NCBI GenBank assembly: GCA_022563625.1
Contig: JADFNA010000002.1
Coordinates: forward strand, 1 to 17,671
Reading direction: 5' to 3'
DNA from: Candidatus Zixiibacteriota bacterium
GTDB taxonomy: Bacteria > Zixibacteria > MSB-5A5 > GN15 > JACZUZ01
Length of the DNA stretch: 17,671 nucleotides
Under the pieces are notes generated by a model. The model was not told where the DNA came from. It saw nothing but the letters and a program-made list of their open reading frames with translations, and made no database searches. Made by a program: the position numbers and the translations under genes. Of the stretch, positions 1 through 11,276 are shown in pieces; the first letter of the stretch is position 1, and each line of letters opens with the position of its first letter.

Positions 1-237
1 CGCGTGCTCATAGACCGTCTGGTCGCCTCGCAGCGCTTCAAGCGCCTGGCAAAACGCGGGGAAATCCGGAAAGCGCTCGGCCGGGTCTTTGGCCAGCGCG
101 CCCATCACCACCCGATCAACAATCGCTCCCAGCTTGGAATTTATTCGCGAAGGAGGCGTTGGCTCCTCATACATGATTGAATAAAGCGTGGCCATATCAT
201 AGCCGGAATCAAACGGCCGCCTGCCGGTTAGTGATTC
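1..237 (-). pseudogene. Continuation of the Ser/Thr kinase C-lobe beyond the in-frame stop
   Basis: Reading the same minus-strand frame past the TAG at 238-240 gives ESLTGRRPFDSG, then YSIMYEEPTPPSRIN and ALAKDPAERFPDF, and stays open to the window edge. These are the standard subdomain IX-XI features of bacterial kinases (L-TGR-PF, the short alpha-G segment, and the conserved Arg of the AERF/RF motif). There is no plausible independent start that would make this a separate protein. It is therefore the 3' part of the same gene, translated only if the TAG is a sequencing error or is read through. Whether a sensor domain or TM anchor follows lies outside the window. Confidence 0.75.
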
Positions 238-819
238 CTAGAGCAGCACACCGGCCGAGAATATATCAGAGCGAATATCCAGCGGCTGGCCATCGGCCTG
301 CTCGGGTGAGAGATAGCTGAGCGTGCCTTTGATTTCCTTGATATCTTCGGCTGTCAGTGAAGTGGCTCCGGCTGCAACGCCAAAGTCAATAATCTTGATC
401 TGATCTGCCTGCAAGATGACATTGGCCGGCTTCAGATCAGAGTGCACCAGTCCGCGTTCACCGACATGAGACATCGCCTCCATGACCTTTATCATTAACT
501 CCAACGCCCGCGGGGGATCATCCGGAAGTCCCTCCATCACGCCTTCGAGCGTATCACCCTCAAGCAGTTCCATGACCATGACCAGGCGGTCATCATCCTC
601 GATAAGGTCATACACTTTGGGAAAACAAGGATGGTCCAGCTTCTTGTAACACTCATATTCGTTGGCCAGCGTTTCTCTGGCAAAAGAGGCTGACTTGCGC
701 GATACTTTCAGGGCTACCGCGCGGCCGGAGACTGTGTCCCGGGCCTGATAGACGCGGGCCATTCCGCCCACTCCGAGCAGGCGTTCGACTTCATATTGTT
801 TGAGTGTAAATTCAGCCAT
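238..819 (-). CDS. Serine/threonine protein kinase, N-terminal and most of catalytic domain, interrupted by in-frame TAG
   Basis: Hanks-type (PknB-like) kinase catalytic domain; these enzymes phosphorylate Ser/Thr on target proteins. Visible motifs: glycine loop GVGGMARVY (residues 16-24), ATP-anchoring lysine in VALKV (K38), catalytic loop HSDLKPAN (126-133, Ser replacing the usual Arg of HRD), DFG (145-147), and SPEQ in place of APE. The frame stops at TAG (238-240) after SAGVLL, exactly where the family has GVLLYE. The same frame continues downstream as kinase C-lobe, so this is a gene broken by one nonsense codon, not a naturally short protein. No TM segment is seen before the stop. The Ser in HSD makes it a non-RD kinase, which need not abolish activity because D128 is kept. 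The start ATG at 819 opens directly into the domain. The gene is divergent from the VOC gene at 1001. Confidence 0.8.
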   Translation of the reverse strand: MAEFTLKQYEVERLLGVGGMARVYQARDTVSGRAVALKVSRKSASFARETLANEYECYKKLDHPCFPKVYDLIEDDDRLVMVMELLEGDTLEGVMEGLPDDPPRALELMIKVMEAMSHVGERGLVHSDLKPANVILQADQIKIIDFGVAAGATSLTAEDIKEIKGTLSYLSPEQADGQPLDIRSDIFSAGVLL

Positions 820-1000
820 CAGATATAAGATACCCGTTTTCTCGGGAGAGGGTCATAGGCTTTTCCGGAAAATAGACTACGGCACGGGTTGTGTCCAGAG
901 TAATCTGCGCTCTATCTTGTCCCGAGCTTGCCTCTCCCAGATGCTACATATACTTTTATCGGCGGAGAGAATCCTTACCGTTTACCATAAAGGCGCCTGA

Positions 1001-1411
1001 ATGAGTTTTGAATCAGGAATATCTGAGATAGTACTCGTAGTCGAAGATGTGGCAAGAGCCGCCAGGTTTTACCGCGAGGTCGTGGACTTGCAGCCGTCCA
1101 CATACGGCTCCGGTCCCGAGTGGGCCTGGTTCTGGGTCGGTGATCCAAAAAATCATCAGCGATTGGCCGTGCACAAAGGCCCGCTCTTATATGAAGAACA
1201 TTCGCCGCTCCCTGAAGGAAAGCGCTGGGGACAGGTCCACTTCGCGTTGAATGTTGAGCCTGCGCGCTTGTCTGAAGCGGTGGAGCATGTCAAGGCCTGT
1301 GGGGTTGAGGTGTACGGGCCAATTGATTTCAAGTGGATGAACGCCAGATCATATTATTTCTACGATCCCGACGGCAACCTGGTGGAGTTTTGGTCCCCTG
1401 GAGCAAAATAG
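1001..1411 (+). CDS. VOC (glyoxalase/bleomycin-resistance fold) family protein
   Basis: A 136-residue protein of the length of a single VOC module pair (two beta-alpha-beta-beta-beta units). The N-terminal unit reads EIVLVVEDVARAARFYREVV, the usual VxDxxxxxxFYxxVL pattern. The second unit carries GQVHFALNV and the terminal strand DPDGNLVEFWSPG. VOC enzymes bind a divalent metal through one H/E/Q on each of four strands. Here the candidate ligands are E9 (often His), the His of QVHFAL and the Glu of LVEFW. The reaction cannot be named: the fold covers glyoxalases, dioxygenases, epimerases and resistance proteins. An AAAGG-like ribosome site precedes the ATG. It stands alone, divergent from the kinase and convergent with the DUF2752 gene. 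Confidence 0.8.
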   Translation: MSFESGISEIVLVVEDVARAARFYREVVDLQPSTYGSGPEWAWFWVGDPKNHQRLAVHKGPLLYEEHSPLPEGKRWGQVHFALNVEPARLSEAVEHVKACGVEVYGPIDFKWMNARSYYFYDPDGNLVEFWSPGAK

Positions 1412-1437
1412 AATTCTATCACTCATTCGGGAGAGTG

Positions 1438-1845
1438 TCAGTTGGGCAGCGCTCCGGCAAGTAATCTAAACGCCCAGACAATGACGAACAGCGTAACAAC
1501 AATCTGCCAGCGGTAACTGTAGAAGCTACTGAAGCGTTTGGATTCATTTACTTTTTCTGCGCAGCGCAACGGAGACGCAATCAACAGGAGGCCGAATAGC
1601 GCCAGTGTTCCTAACGGGTGATATGACAGGCTGCGGCTAAAATCCAGATGCAACAGTGAACTGACACTGCGTGTCAGGCCGCAGGCCGGGCAGTCAAGGC
1701 CGCTCAGGTTACTTAGCGGGCAGAGAGTTATACCAACACCGTCTGACGGCAGCCAGAACAAAACAATCAGGCCCGCCAGAGCCAAAAGCTGATAGCGCCT
1801 CGTGAGAGTTCCCTGATTTTCTTCCCGTAAGATATGCTCAGCCAT
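1438..1845 (-). CDS. DUF2752 family small membrane protein
   Basis: A 135-residue protein with three hydrophobic segments: LLALAGLIVLFWLP near residue 20, the stretch around HPLGTLALFGLLLIASPL, and IVVTLFVIVWAFRLLAG at the C-terminus. Between segments 1 and 2 it has the DUF2752 signature CPLSNLSGLDCPACGLTRS, i.e. a CPxCGLTR motif, followed by a His-containing SYHPLG. The paired cysteines on the same loop suggest a disulfide or metal site, but the family has no assigned function. It begins 18 bases after the ahcY stop codon and so is probably the last cistron of that run. No good Shine-Dalgarno sequence is seen before the ATG at 1845. Confidence 0.8.
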   Translation of the reverse strand: MAEHILREENQGTLTRRYQLLALAGLIVLFWLPSDGVGITLCPLSNLSGLDCPACGLTRSVSSLLHLDFSRSLSYHPLGTLALFGLLLIASPLRCAEKVNESKRFSSFYSYRWQIVVTLFVIVWAFRLLAGALPN

Positions 1846-1863
1846 CAGCGGTGGGCAGGTCGA

Positions 1864-3174
<1,311 letters not shown>

Positions 3175-3254
3175 CTAAACCGTACGCTTAATCGCGCAGA
3201 GTTTCAGGTTATAATGATGTCTTGTTGATTGTGAGGCTTGAACATCTGTCTTTA

Positions 3255-4436
3255 CTATATGGCGGCTGCTTTCTGCGCCTCCTGTTTGAGCTGGTCGGCT
3301 TTGTCCGTCCGTTCCCAGGTAAAATCAACGTCACTGCGCCCGAAATGGCCATACGCGGCGGTCTTTTGATAAATCGGCCGCAACAGATCGAGCATGGAAA
3401 TAATTCCCGCCGGTGTCAGTTCAAAATGCGCGCTGACCAGCTCCGCCAGTCGTATTTCACTGACACTCCCGGTTCCGTGTGTGTCAATTAGAATTGAAAC
3501 TGGATCAGCCAGCCCGATTGCATAGGCCAACTGGACAGTGCAGCGCGAGGCCAACTGTGCGGCCACAATATTTTTGGCGATATAGCGGGCCATATAGTGT
3601 GCGCTGCGGTCAACTTTAGTCGGGTCTTTCCCGGAAAACGCGCCGCCGCCGTGCGGCGCATAGCCGCCGTAGGTGTCGACAATTATTTTTCGTCCGGTAA
3701 GCCCGGTGTCGCCGCGGGGACCGCCGATCACAAACTTACCGGTCGGGTTGATATGTATTTTCGTGTTTTCGTCAATCATCGAATCGGGTATAATCGGACT
3801 GACAACTTTGTCGGAAATCTCCCGGCGCGACTCTTCGGTAATCATCTGTCCGCTGTGGTCTAGGATTTCTTCGGTGTGCTGGGTGGCAATAACAACCGTG
3901 TCAACCCGCTCCGGAACTCCGTTGACATATTCCACGCTGACCTGCGTTTTGCCGTCCGGCCCGAGATAATTCAGCTCGCCGTCCTTGCGCACCTGCGCGA
4001 GACGCTGCGCAAGTTTGTGGGCCAGCATAATTGGCAGCGGCATCAGCTCTTCGGTTTCCGTGCAGGCGTAGCCGAACATCATTCCCTGATCACCGGCGCC
4101 CCCGGTGTCAACACCCTGGGCGATATCAGGTGACTGTGAATTAAGTGTGTTGAGCACCGCACAATCATGGTGTGAAAATCCGAACTTGTGGTCCGTATAT
4201 CCTATATCGCGAATAACACCGCGCACCGTCTCCTGCAGATTTATATACGCGGTCGTAGTGATTTCCCCGCCGACAATCACCAGTCCGGAGCTGACCATCG
4301 TTTCGCAGGCAACCCGGGCGTTAATGTCCTCAGCGATTACCGCATCCAACACTGCATCGGATATCTGATCGCAGACTTTGTCCGGATGTCCTTCGGTGAC
4401 TGACTCCGAAGTAAACAGATTTCTATGCATGCTCAC
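3255..4436 (-). CDS. metK: S-adenosylmethionine synthetase (methionine adenosyltransferase)
   Basis: Makes S-adenosylmethionine from methionine and ATP with release of Pi and PPi. The 393-residue length is normal for the family. Seen: N-terminal [20 protein letters not shown] with the catalytic His17 and metal-binding Asp19, the hexapeptide-type motif [12 protein letters not shown], and the P-loop-like [16 protein letters not shown]. The longest frame opens with GTG at 4436; an in-frame ATG lies two codons later (4430). AGGGG about 12 bases before the GTG makes the GTG at least as good a candidate, so the exact start is unsettled by two residues. No SAM riboswitch is recognisable in the 72-base leader after the nucleotidyltransferase gene, so control is unknown. 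It ends with TAG at the expected length, which bears on the TAG in the kinase. Confidence 0.98.
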   Translation of the reverse strand: MSMHRNLFTSESVTEGHPDKVCDQISDAVLDAVIAEDINARVACETMVSSGLVIVGGEITTTAYINLQETVRGVIRDIGYTDHKFGFSHHDCAVLNTLNSQSPDIAQGVDTGGAGDQGMMFGYACTETEELMPLPIMLAHKLAQRLAQVRKDGELNYLGPDGKTQVSVEYVNGVPERVDTVVIATQHTEEILDHSGQMITEESRREISDKVVSPIIPDSMIDENTKIHINPTGKFVIGGPRGDTGLTGRKIIVDTYGGYAPHGGGAFSGKDPTKVDRSAHYMARYIAKNIVAAQLASRCTVQLAYAIGLADPVSILIDTHGTGSVSEIRLAELVSAHFELTPAGIISMLDLLRPIYQKTAAYGHFGRSDVDFTWERTDKADQLKQEAQKAAAI

Positions 4437-4508
4437 GCTTTTATCATTCCCCTATCGTTCCTGCAATTCCCATAATTCAAGAAGTTCACCCTAAAGTATA
4501 TTCGCCGG

Positions 4509-5492
4509 CTAGGACGTAGCGCTGGAAACGGCGCAATCACCGATATCCACTTGCCCGGTTTGTCGGCTCAGTATCACGTTCTCGCCAATAATTGAATCCA
4601 CAAGATCGCTGTCGATAATTTCACATCCCGGGCCGACGATACAATTTTTCAGAGTGGACGACGTGATCTGGCACTTCTCATAAATCGTCACATCCGGTCC
4701 GATCGTTGAATCGCTAATCTGCGCCGATGGATCAATCCAGGTGTTCTCATCAATCGTCGAAGCGCTGGCATGGTTCGTTTCAGAACGGCGCTCTTTGAGC
4801 ATCAAACCGTTCGTCTCCAGCATCGTCTCACGCGTACCGCAGTCCAGCCACTGGTCGATTTCAAAAGCCGTGAATTCATCACCCTGTTTAATCATGCTCG
4901 CCAGCGCGTCAGTCAACTGCATTTCTCCGGAAGTCTTAGTCCCGGATTGCAATAACAGTTCAAGCGCCGCTTTGAGCTTGCGCGGGTGTTTGAAATAATA
5001 CAATCCCACGACCGCAAGATTCGACTTCGGTTCGGCAGGCTTCTCGACTAACTCGGTAATTCTGGTCCCGTCAACCTGCGCCACGCCAAACCTGCGTGGA
5101 TCATCAACAGCCCTGAGCGCCATAGTGTTTTCACCTGCCGAAACAAATTTAGCGAAGTCTGTGATGACAACCGTATCAGAAAGTAAAATCAGCAGGTCCT
5201 CATCGAGGTCAATGTCCTTCAGGCCCAGATGGACCGCATAACCCAGCCCGAGTACTCGGTCCTGTTCCACCGCTGTCAGCGGCACATCATAGTTGGTTCT
5301 GAAATGTTCGATCAACACAGCTCCCAGATGTCCCCAGACCAGAATCAGCTCGGACGGACTGAGCTTGAGCAGCGGCTCCATCAGATGGTCCAGAACTGTC
5401 TTTCCTGCCAGGCGCAGAAGCGGTTTTGGCCGGTTCAACGTATGTGGTCTCAGCCGCAAACCCTGACCGGCTGCCGGGATTAATATCTTCAC
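4509..5492 (-). CDS. Sugar-1-phosphate nucleotidyltransferase with C-terminal left-handed beta-helix
   Basis: Transfers a nucleotide from an NTP to a sugar-1-phosphate to make an NDP-sugar. The N-terminal GT-A-like domain starts with PAAGQGLRLRPHTLNRPKPL, the nucleotide-binding GxGxRLxPxT...KP signature. LVEKPAEPKSN supplies the second conserved EKP, and LDCGTRETML matches the W-DCGT segment of RfbA/GalU-like enzymes. From about residue 245 it has hexapeptide-like repeats (IDENTWIDPSAQISDSTIGPDVTI and onward) forming a short beta-helix, as in long archaeal-type glucose-1-phosphate thymidylyltransferases and GlmU relatives. Sugar and NTP cannot be told from sequence (Glc-1-P with dTTP or UTP, or Man-1-P with GTP, are all possible). 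Start is GTG at 5492, with AAGGA about 11 bases upstream. Downstream of PGI/PMI, which could feed it. Confidence 0.88.
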   Translation of the reverse strand: MKILIPAAGQGLRLRPHTLNRPKPLLRLAGKTVLDHLMEPLLKLSPSELILVWGHLGAVLIEHFRTNYDVPLTAVEQDRVLGLGYAVHLGLKDIDLDEDLLILLSDTVVITDFAKFVSAGENTMALRAVDDPRRFGVAQVDGTRITELVEKPAEPKSNLAVVGLYYFKHPRKLKAALELLLQSGTKTSGEMQLTDALASMIKQGDEFTAFEIDQWLDCGTRETMLETNGLMLKERRSETNHASASTIDENTWIDPSAQISDSTIGPDVTIYEKCQITSSTLKNCIVGPGCEIIDSDLVDSIIGENVILSRQTGQVDIGDCAVSSATS

Positions 5493-5655
5493 CTGGTCGA
5501 TTATCCTTGTGGTTCAATTCACCTGCAATTATTTCGTCACCGAATACGGCGAACTCTTGCTCTATGCGAGCAAGTCGGAGAATATAAACCAAAAACCCCG
5601 CTCAGGCAATTCAGCCCCGAAAAGCATCTTGATTATGCCAAATTTGAGTTATTAC

Positions 5656-5692
5656 GAACCCTTCGGCTTCGCTCAGGATAAACTCCGTGAAG
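5656..5692. repeat. Probable dispersed intergenic repeat
   Basis: The 207-base gap between PGI/PMI and the nucleotidyltransferase contains a stretch running from GAACCCTTCGGCTTCGC to CTCCGTGAAG. Read forward, the plus strand encodes PFGFAQDKLREA, a peptide that I recall from many unrelated spurious hypothetical proteins in environmental genomes, which marks a dispersed nucleotide repeat rather than coding sequence. The stretch contains the short inverted pair CTTCGGC/GAAG-type bases, so it could fold weakly. Only one copy occurs in this window, so repeat status rests on memory, not on the sequence here. The rest of the gap shows nothing recognisable. Confidence 0.45.
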
Positions 5693-5699
5693 CAATCCC

Positions 5700-6773
5700 T
5701 CACGTTTGACCGGCGAGATAGCTCTTGAGTTTTTCAATCGGTTCAACCGGGGTCGGATCGACCTGGTTCAAGACTGACAAATAATACGAAACAAAATCAC
5801 CGAGCTGGACCAGTGACAGCTGGCGCGCCAGACGGCTGGGCCCGGAACTGTGTGTTTGGTGTAAAGCAACGCCCAACTCTTGCAGCCTCTCGGCGAAATA
5901 ATCCAGGCGTGTTGTGATACCCCGATGATCCTGTTCGTCATAGAGGAGAATCGCGCAGAAAAGGCCGGCATGTTTCTTGACCGTCTCCGGCCAGCCAACA
6001 AGTTCATTGTGATTCATCTCGGGGAAAATACTGGAATAAGCCAGCGACTTTCCATTCTCGGCCATCTGCCCCCGCCAGCGCACCGCCACAGATTCAATTA
6101 AATCAGGGCCGGCATAGATCAGCGGCAGGGCGCCGTCAAGTGAGCGCGCGATTTGTTTTGCCAGGTTATTTTTTTCTGGAGTTTCGCGAGAGAATAAGCG
6201 CCGCTGTTCTTTTAGATATGCGGCTGTATCTTTAATTAAACTTACCACTCCTTCGCAAAACCCCGCCTTTTCCATAAACCACAACAACGGAGTCAATGAC
6301 AAAGGCAAAGCCGCGCGGGGCTGCAGGCCGTCCTCCAGGACCACATGCGCCAGTGCCTTCTCTTTGGCCAGAGCGCCAAGCGCTCCGCCGGTGGTCAGCG
6401 CCACGACATGTGCGCCGCGCGCGAGCGCGTCGTGTGTCGCAGAGAGCGTTTCTTCGGTGTTACCGGAATAACTTGAAGCAATTACAAGAGAGTTTTTGCC
6501 GACATACTCCGGTGTGTGATAATTACGGCAGACGCCGAACGGAATTTGCAGCCTGTCTGCCAACATCCCTCTGGCCAAATCCCCGCCAATCGCCGAACCT
6601 CCCATGCCCACCAGCGTGATATTTGCCACTGACGCGAAACCGGCAGGACTAACGTCCCATGTTTCACCTACCTTGCGGGCGCGTTCCAGAAGTTCCGGAA
6701 AATCATATATACATCCATACATGCCATCCGGGTCCAGCCCGGCCATAACTGTAACATCATCAAGCCGGTTCAC
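5700..6773 (-). CDS. Bifunctional phosphoglucose/phosphomannose isomerase (SIS-domain)
   Basis: Interconverts glucose-6-P, fructose-6-P and mannose-6-P. With the start used here it has 357 residues, close to the archaeal/bacterial PGI/PMI family. First SIS domain: VGMGGSAIGGDLARG (about 55-69) and SYSGNTEETL (101-110), the sugar-phosphate-binding signatures; the FPEMNHNELVGW segment holds the conserved catalytic Glu/His region. The frame is open further, to ATG 6809, but those 12 extra codons give a lysine/arginine-rich tail lying wholly inside the 3' end of ptsI. GTG at 6773 has GGAGG six bases upstream, and its VNRLDDVTVMAGLD matches the family's usual start. It therefore overlaps ptsI by 14 bases, suggesting translational coupling. 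No classical Pgi is present in the window. Confidence 0.92.
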   Translation of the reverse strand: MNRLDDVTVMAGLDPDGMYGCIYDFPELLERARKVGETWDVSPAGFASVANITLVGMGGSAIGGDLARGMLADRLQIPFGVCRNYHTPEYVGKNSLVIASSYSGNTEETLSATHDALARGAHVVALTTGGALGALAKEKALAHVVLEDGLQPRAALPLSLTPLLWFMEKAGFCEGVVSLIKDTAAYLKEQRRLFSRETPEKNNLAKQIARSLDGALPLIYAGPDLIESVAVRWRGQMAENGKSLAYSSIFPEMNHNELVGWPETVKKHAGLFCAILLYDEQDHRGITTRLDYFAERLQELGVALHQTHSSGPSRLARQLSLVQLGDFVSYYLSVLNQVDPTPVEPIEKLKSYLAGQT

Positions 6774-8532
6774 TGAACGCCTCCGGCGCTTTTTCTTTTG
6801 CTTTTTCATAAAATTGACGCAGGATGTTTTCCGTCTCTTTGAGAGTTGCAGCCGCCAGCGTAATGTCGGCCAGCTCTTTCATTTCCTGATATGACAGCGC
6901 CGAGATCAGCGCGGCCGCGCTGTACAGTTTGCCGGGTGTCATTGACAGTGATGTGGCGCCCATGCCGATCAACAGCGGCGCCGCCTGAAGATCACTGGCC
7001 ATCTCGCCGCAGATTGAGACCGGTTTGCCGAATTTTCTCCCGGCTTCAATCGTGAGCTTAATTAGTTTCAAATTCGCCGGATGAAACATGCGATACAAAT
7101 TGGCCACACGATTGTTGTCCCGGTCAACAGCCAGCGTGTACTGCGCCAGATCGTTCGTTCCGACAGCCAAAAACGATGTCTGCCGCGCAAAACACTCGGC
7201 CGTCAGCGCCGCCGAGGGAACTTCAATCATCGCTCCCAGTGGTATACGCCGGTCAAACTCCACGCCCTCATTGCGCAGTTCAACCATAACACGTTTGATT
7301 ACCCGCTGGGCGCGGCGCAATTCGTCAATATCAGTCAGCATCGGCAGCAGTATGCGCACATTGCCGCGAGTCGAGGCGCGCAATATAGCCCGCAATTGCG
7401 TCCTGAAAATCGCCGGTATTCCAAGTGAGGTGCGTATCCCGCGCCAGCCGAGGGCCGGATTGCTTTCCTGAAGCGGCTGCAATTCTTCCACGTATTTGTC
7501 CGAACCCAGATCAAAGGTGCGCATCACAACTTTGTGCGGGGCGAACTGCGCCGCAGTATTGTCATAGTACTCAAATTGCTCGTCTTCATCCGGGAAATGA
7601 TTTGACTGCAGATAAATAAACTCAGTGCGATAGAGCCCAACTCCAATACCACACTCGGCCAGCGCCTTATCGCGCACACCCGGCAATTCAACATTCGCCG
7701 ACAGCTCAACAGTATGGCCGTCGGTGGTGACCGGCGGAATATGTTTCAACTCTGACAGCCGGGTAATGTTAGCCAGCGCATCAGGGCTGACTCGGCCCTT
7801 ATAACTTTCCCACAGCGCGTCATCCGGCGCGACGAATACTTTGCCCAACCCGCCGTCAACAATCAGCCGCACGCCGTTGCGGATCTTGTTCTGCGCCCGC
7901 TCCACTGCCACCACCGCCGGCAGATACAGCGAGCGGGCAATCAGCGCCATATGCGAATGCGCAGTTCCCTCGCTGGTGACAATCCCGGCCACTCCCAGTT
8001 CCTGATAGTGCAGAGTTTCAGCCGGTGTGAGTTTCTTGGCGACAAGTATAGTGTTAGGGGGAAAGCGGCGTTCAGGCGCCGGATTGTCACCGGTCATATG
8101 CAACAGCGCCTTTTTGCCGACCGCCTCAATATCAGTCTGCATCTGGCGCATATACGGATCACGCGATTTCCTCAGCGTTGCTGTGGATTCCTCAATCAGC
8201 GAGCTATAGACTGACTCTGCGTTGACCAGCCGCTTCGAGATTCCATCTTTAACTTTCTGCAAAAACTGAAAGTCACCGGCAATTAACAACTGCGCATCAA
8301 AAATCTTCGAGGTCGCCCCGCCCAGGGTTTTTCCGGCCGATTCACGAATACGGGTCAAATCTGCGATGGTTTTCTCAATCGCCAGATCAACTTTTAGTTT
8401 CTCAGCCGGAACTTCCTCGGGCAGAATCGAGCGCTCAGGGACAAGTGTATCCCATGAATAGACAACCCGGGCCTCTCCCAACGCCACTCCGGCAGAGGCC
8501 GGTATGCCTTGAATTTGTGATGGTTTCGCCAT
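6760..8532 (-). CDS. ptsI: Phosphoenolpyruvate-protein phosphotransferase (PTS enzyme I)
   Basis: Takes the phosphoryl group from PEP onto a histidine and passes it to HPr; cytosolic. The 590 residues match EI length (570-590). N-terminal phosphohistidine domain: EGTAHSHMALIARSL with the active-site His194. PEP-binding TIM barrel: GVGLYRTEFIYLQS, RTFDLGSDK, MIEVPSAALTA, FLAVGTNDLAQYTLAVDRDN and ICGEMASD with the conserved catalytic Cys. The ATG at 8532 has GGAGG eight bases upstream. HPr lies 178 bases upstream on the same strand and PGI/PMI overlaps the end. No EII permease is in the window, so the carbohydrate transported, if any, is unknown; a regulatory role is possible. Confidence 0.97.
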   Translation of the reverse strand: MAKPSQIQGIPASAGVALGEARVVYSWDTLVPERSILPEEVPAEKLKVDLAIEKTIADLTRIRESAGKTLGGATSKIFDAQLLIAGDFQFLQKVKDGISKRLVNAESVYSSLIEESTATLRKSRDPYMRQMQTDIEAVGKKALLHMTGDNPAPERRFPPNTILVAKKLTPAETLHYQELGVAGIVTSEGTAHSHMALIARSLYLPAVVAVERAQNKIRNGVRLIVDGGLGKVFVAPDDALWESYKGRVSPDALANITRLSELKHIPPVTTDGHTVELSANVELPGVRDKALAECGIGVGLYRTEFIYLQSNHFPDEDEQFEYYDNTAAQFAPHKVVMRTFDLGSDKYVEELQPLQESNPALGWRGIRTSLGIPAIFRTQLRAILRASTRGNVRILLPMLTDIDELRRAQRVIKRVMVELRNEGVEFDRRIPLGAMIEVPSAALTAECFARQTSFLAVGTNDLAQYTLAVDRDNNRVANLYRMFHPANLKLIKLTIEAGRKFGKPVSICGEMASDLQAAPLLIGMGATSLSMTPGKLYSAAALISALSYQEMKELADITLAAATLKETENILRQFYEKAKEKAPEAFSEPA

Positions 8533-8710
8533 CCGAATTCCCTCCGAAGCCCTGTCCTCTTTGACCCCTGGCTTCTGTCTGTCATTCTACACTCAAGCAA
8601 CGGGCGGAGCAATCTAATTGCGCGCTAAGAGGGTTTTGTTCTGTTCTACTACAATCGATATGCGCGATTGCAGGTTTTCTCTATTACGCGCAAACGGTCC
8701 TGCGCGATGC

Positions 8711-8989
8711 TTATGAGGCTTTATCTATCTCACCAAAGCCTGAGCCCAGAATTTCCGTCATTCCTGCCAGCGCCTGCTGCTCATCGGGTCCCTCGGTAGA
8801 GATATTCAGTTCGCAACCCTGCTCGGCGGCCAGCATCATGACTCCCATAATTGATTTGGCATTGATTTTCAGCCCCTCTTTTTCCAGCCAGACTTCTGAT
8901 TCGAAGCTGGTCGCCCGTTCGACAACCATCGCCGAGGGTCGGGCATGCACTCCGAGGCGGTTGGTGATAGTAACAGTTCCGGTTTGCAT
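8711..8989 (-). CDS. ptsH: HPr phosphocarrier protein
   Basis: Accepts phosphate from EI at His15. From ATG 8989 the protein is 92 residues, normal for HPr, and begins MQTGTVTITNRLGVHARPSA, which puts the active histidine exactly at position 15. The second site NAKSIMGVMML places Ser at 46, the residue phosphorylated by HPr kinase/phosphorylase in Firmicutes and in some Gram-negatives. The frame is open to a TTG at 9031, but that start would add 14 residues and displace His15, so I reject it. Neither start has a clear Shine-Dalgarno sequence. It lies between dprA and ptsI on the same strand. Confidence 0.95.
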   Translation of the reverse strand: MQTGTVTITNRLGVHARPSAMVVERATSFESEVWLEKEGLKINAKSIMGVMMLAAEQGCELNISTEGPDEQQALAGMTEILGSGFGEIDKAS

Positions 8990-9060
8990 GGGCTGACGAA
9001 GGTAGGAAAATGTGCGGTAATTGTCTAGCAAGCAGAGGCGCCGGGGCTGGGGGCGTCGGC

Positions 9061-11236
<2,176 letters not shown>

Positions 11237-11276
11237 CTATATTGCCTTTACAGCCGCCTGCTGAGGAACAAATGCC

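Noticed and set aside
800-1000. Plus-strand 66-codon frame between the kinase and VOC genes
   Set aside because: Starts antisense inside the kinase, no ribosome site or recognisable motif; the 181-base gap is more likely the divergent promoter region.
1420-1437. Short inverted repeat CACTC/GAGTG between the convergent VOC and DUF2752 genes
   Set aside because: Only five base pairs with an eight-base loop and no T-tract on either strand; not a credible terminator.
5509-5709. Plus-strand 66-codon frame containing PFGFAQDKLREA
   Set aside because: It covers an intergenic gap and a probable dispersed repeat, has no ribosome site and no family; treated as non-coding.
8533-8710. Possible extra small gene between HPr and EI
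   Set aside because: No frame with a ribosome site or protein-like composition; the 178 bases show nothing but short GC-rich repeats such as CGCGAT.
8990-9031. N-terminal extension of HPr from a TTG at 9031
   Set aside because: It would move the active His away from position 15 and has no ribosome site; ATG 8989 fits the family exactly.
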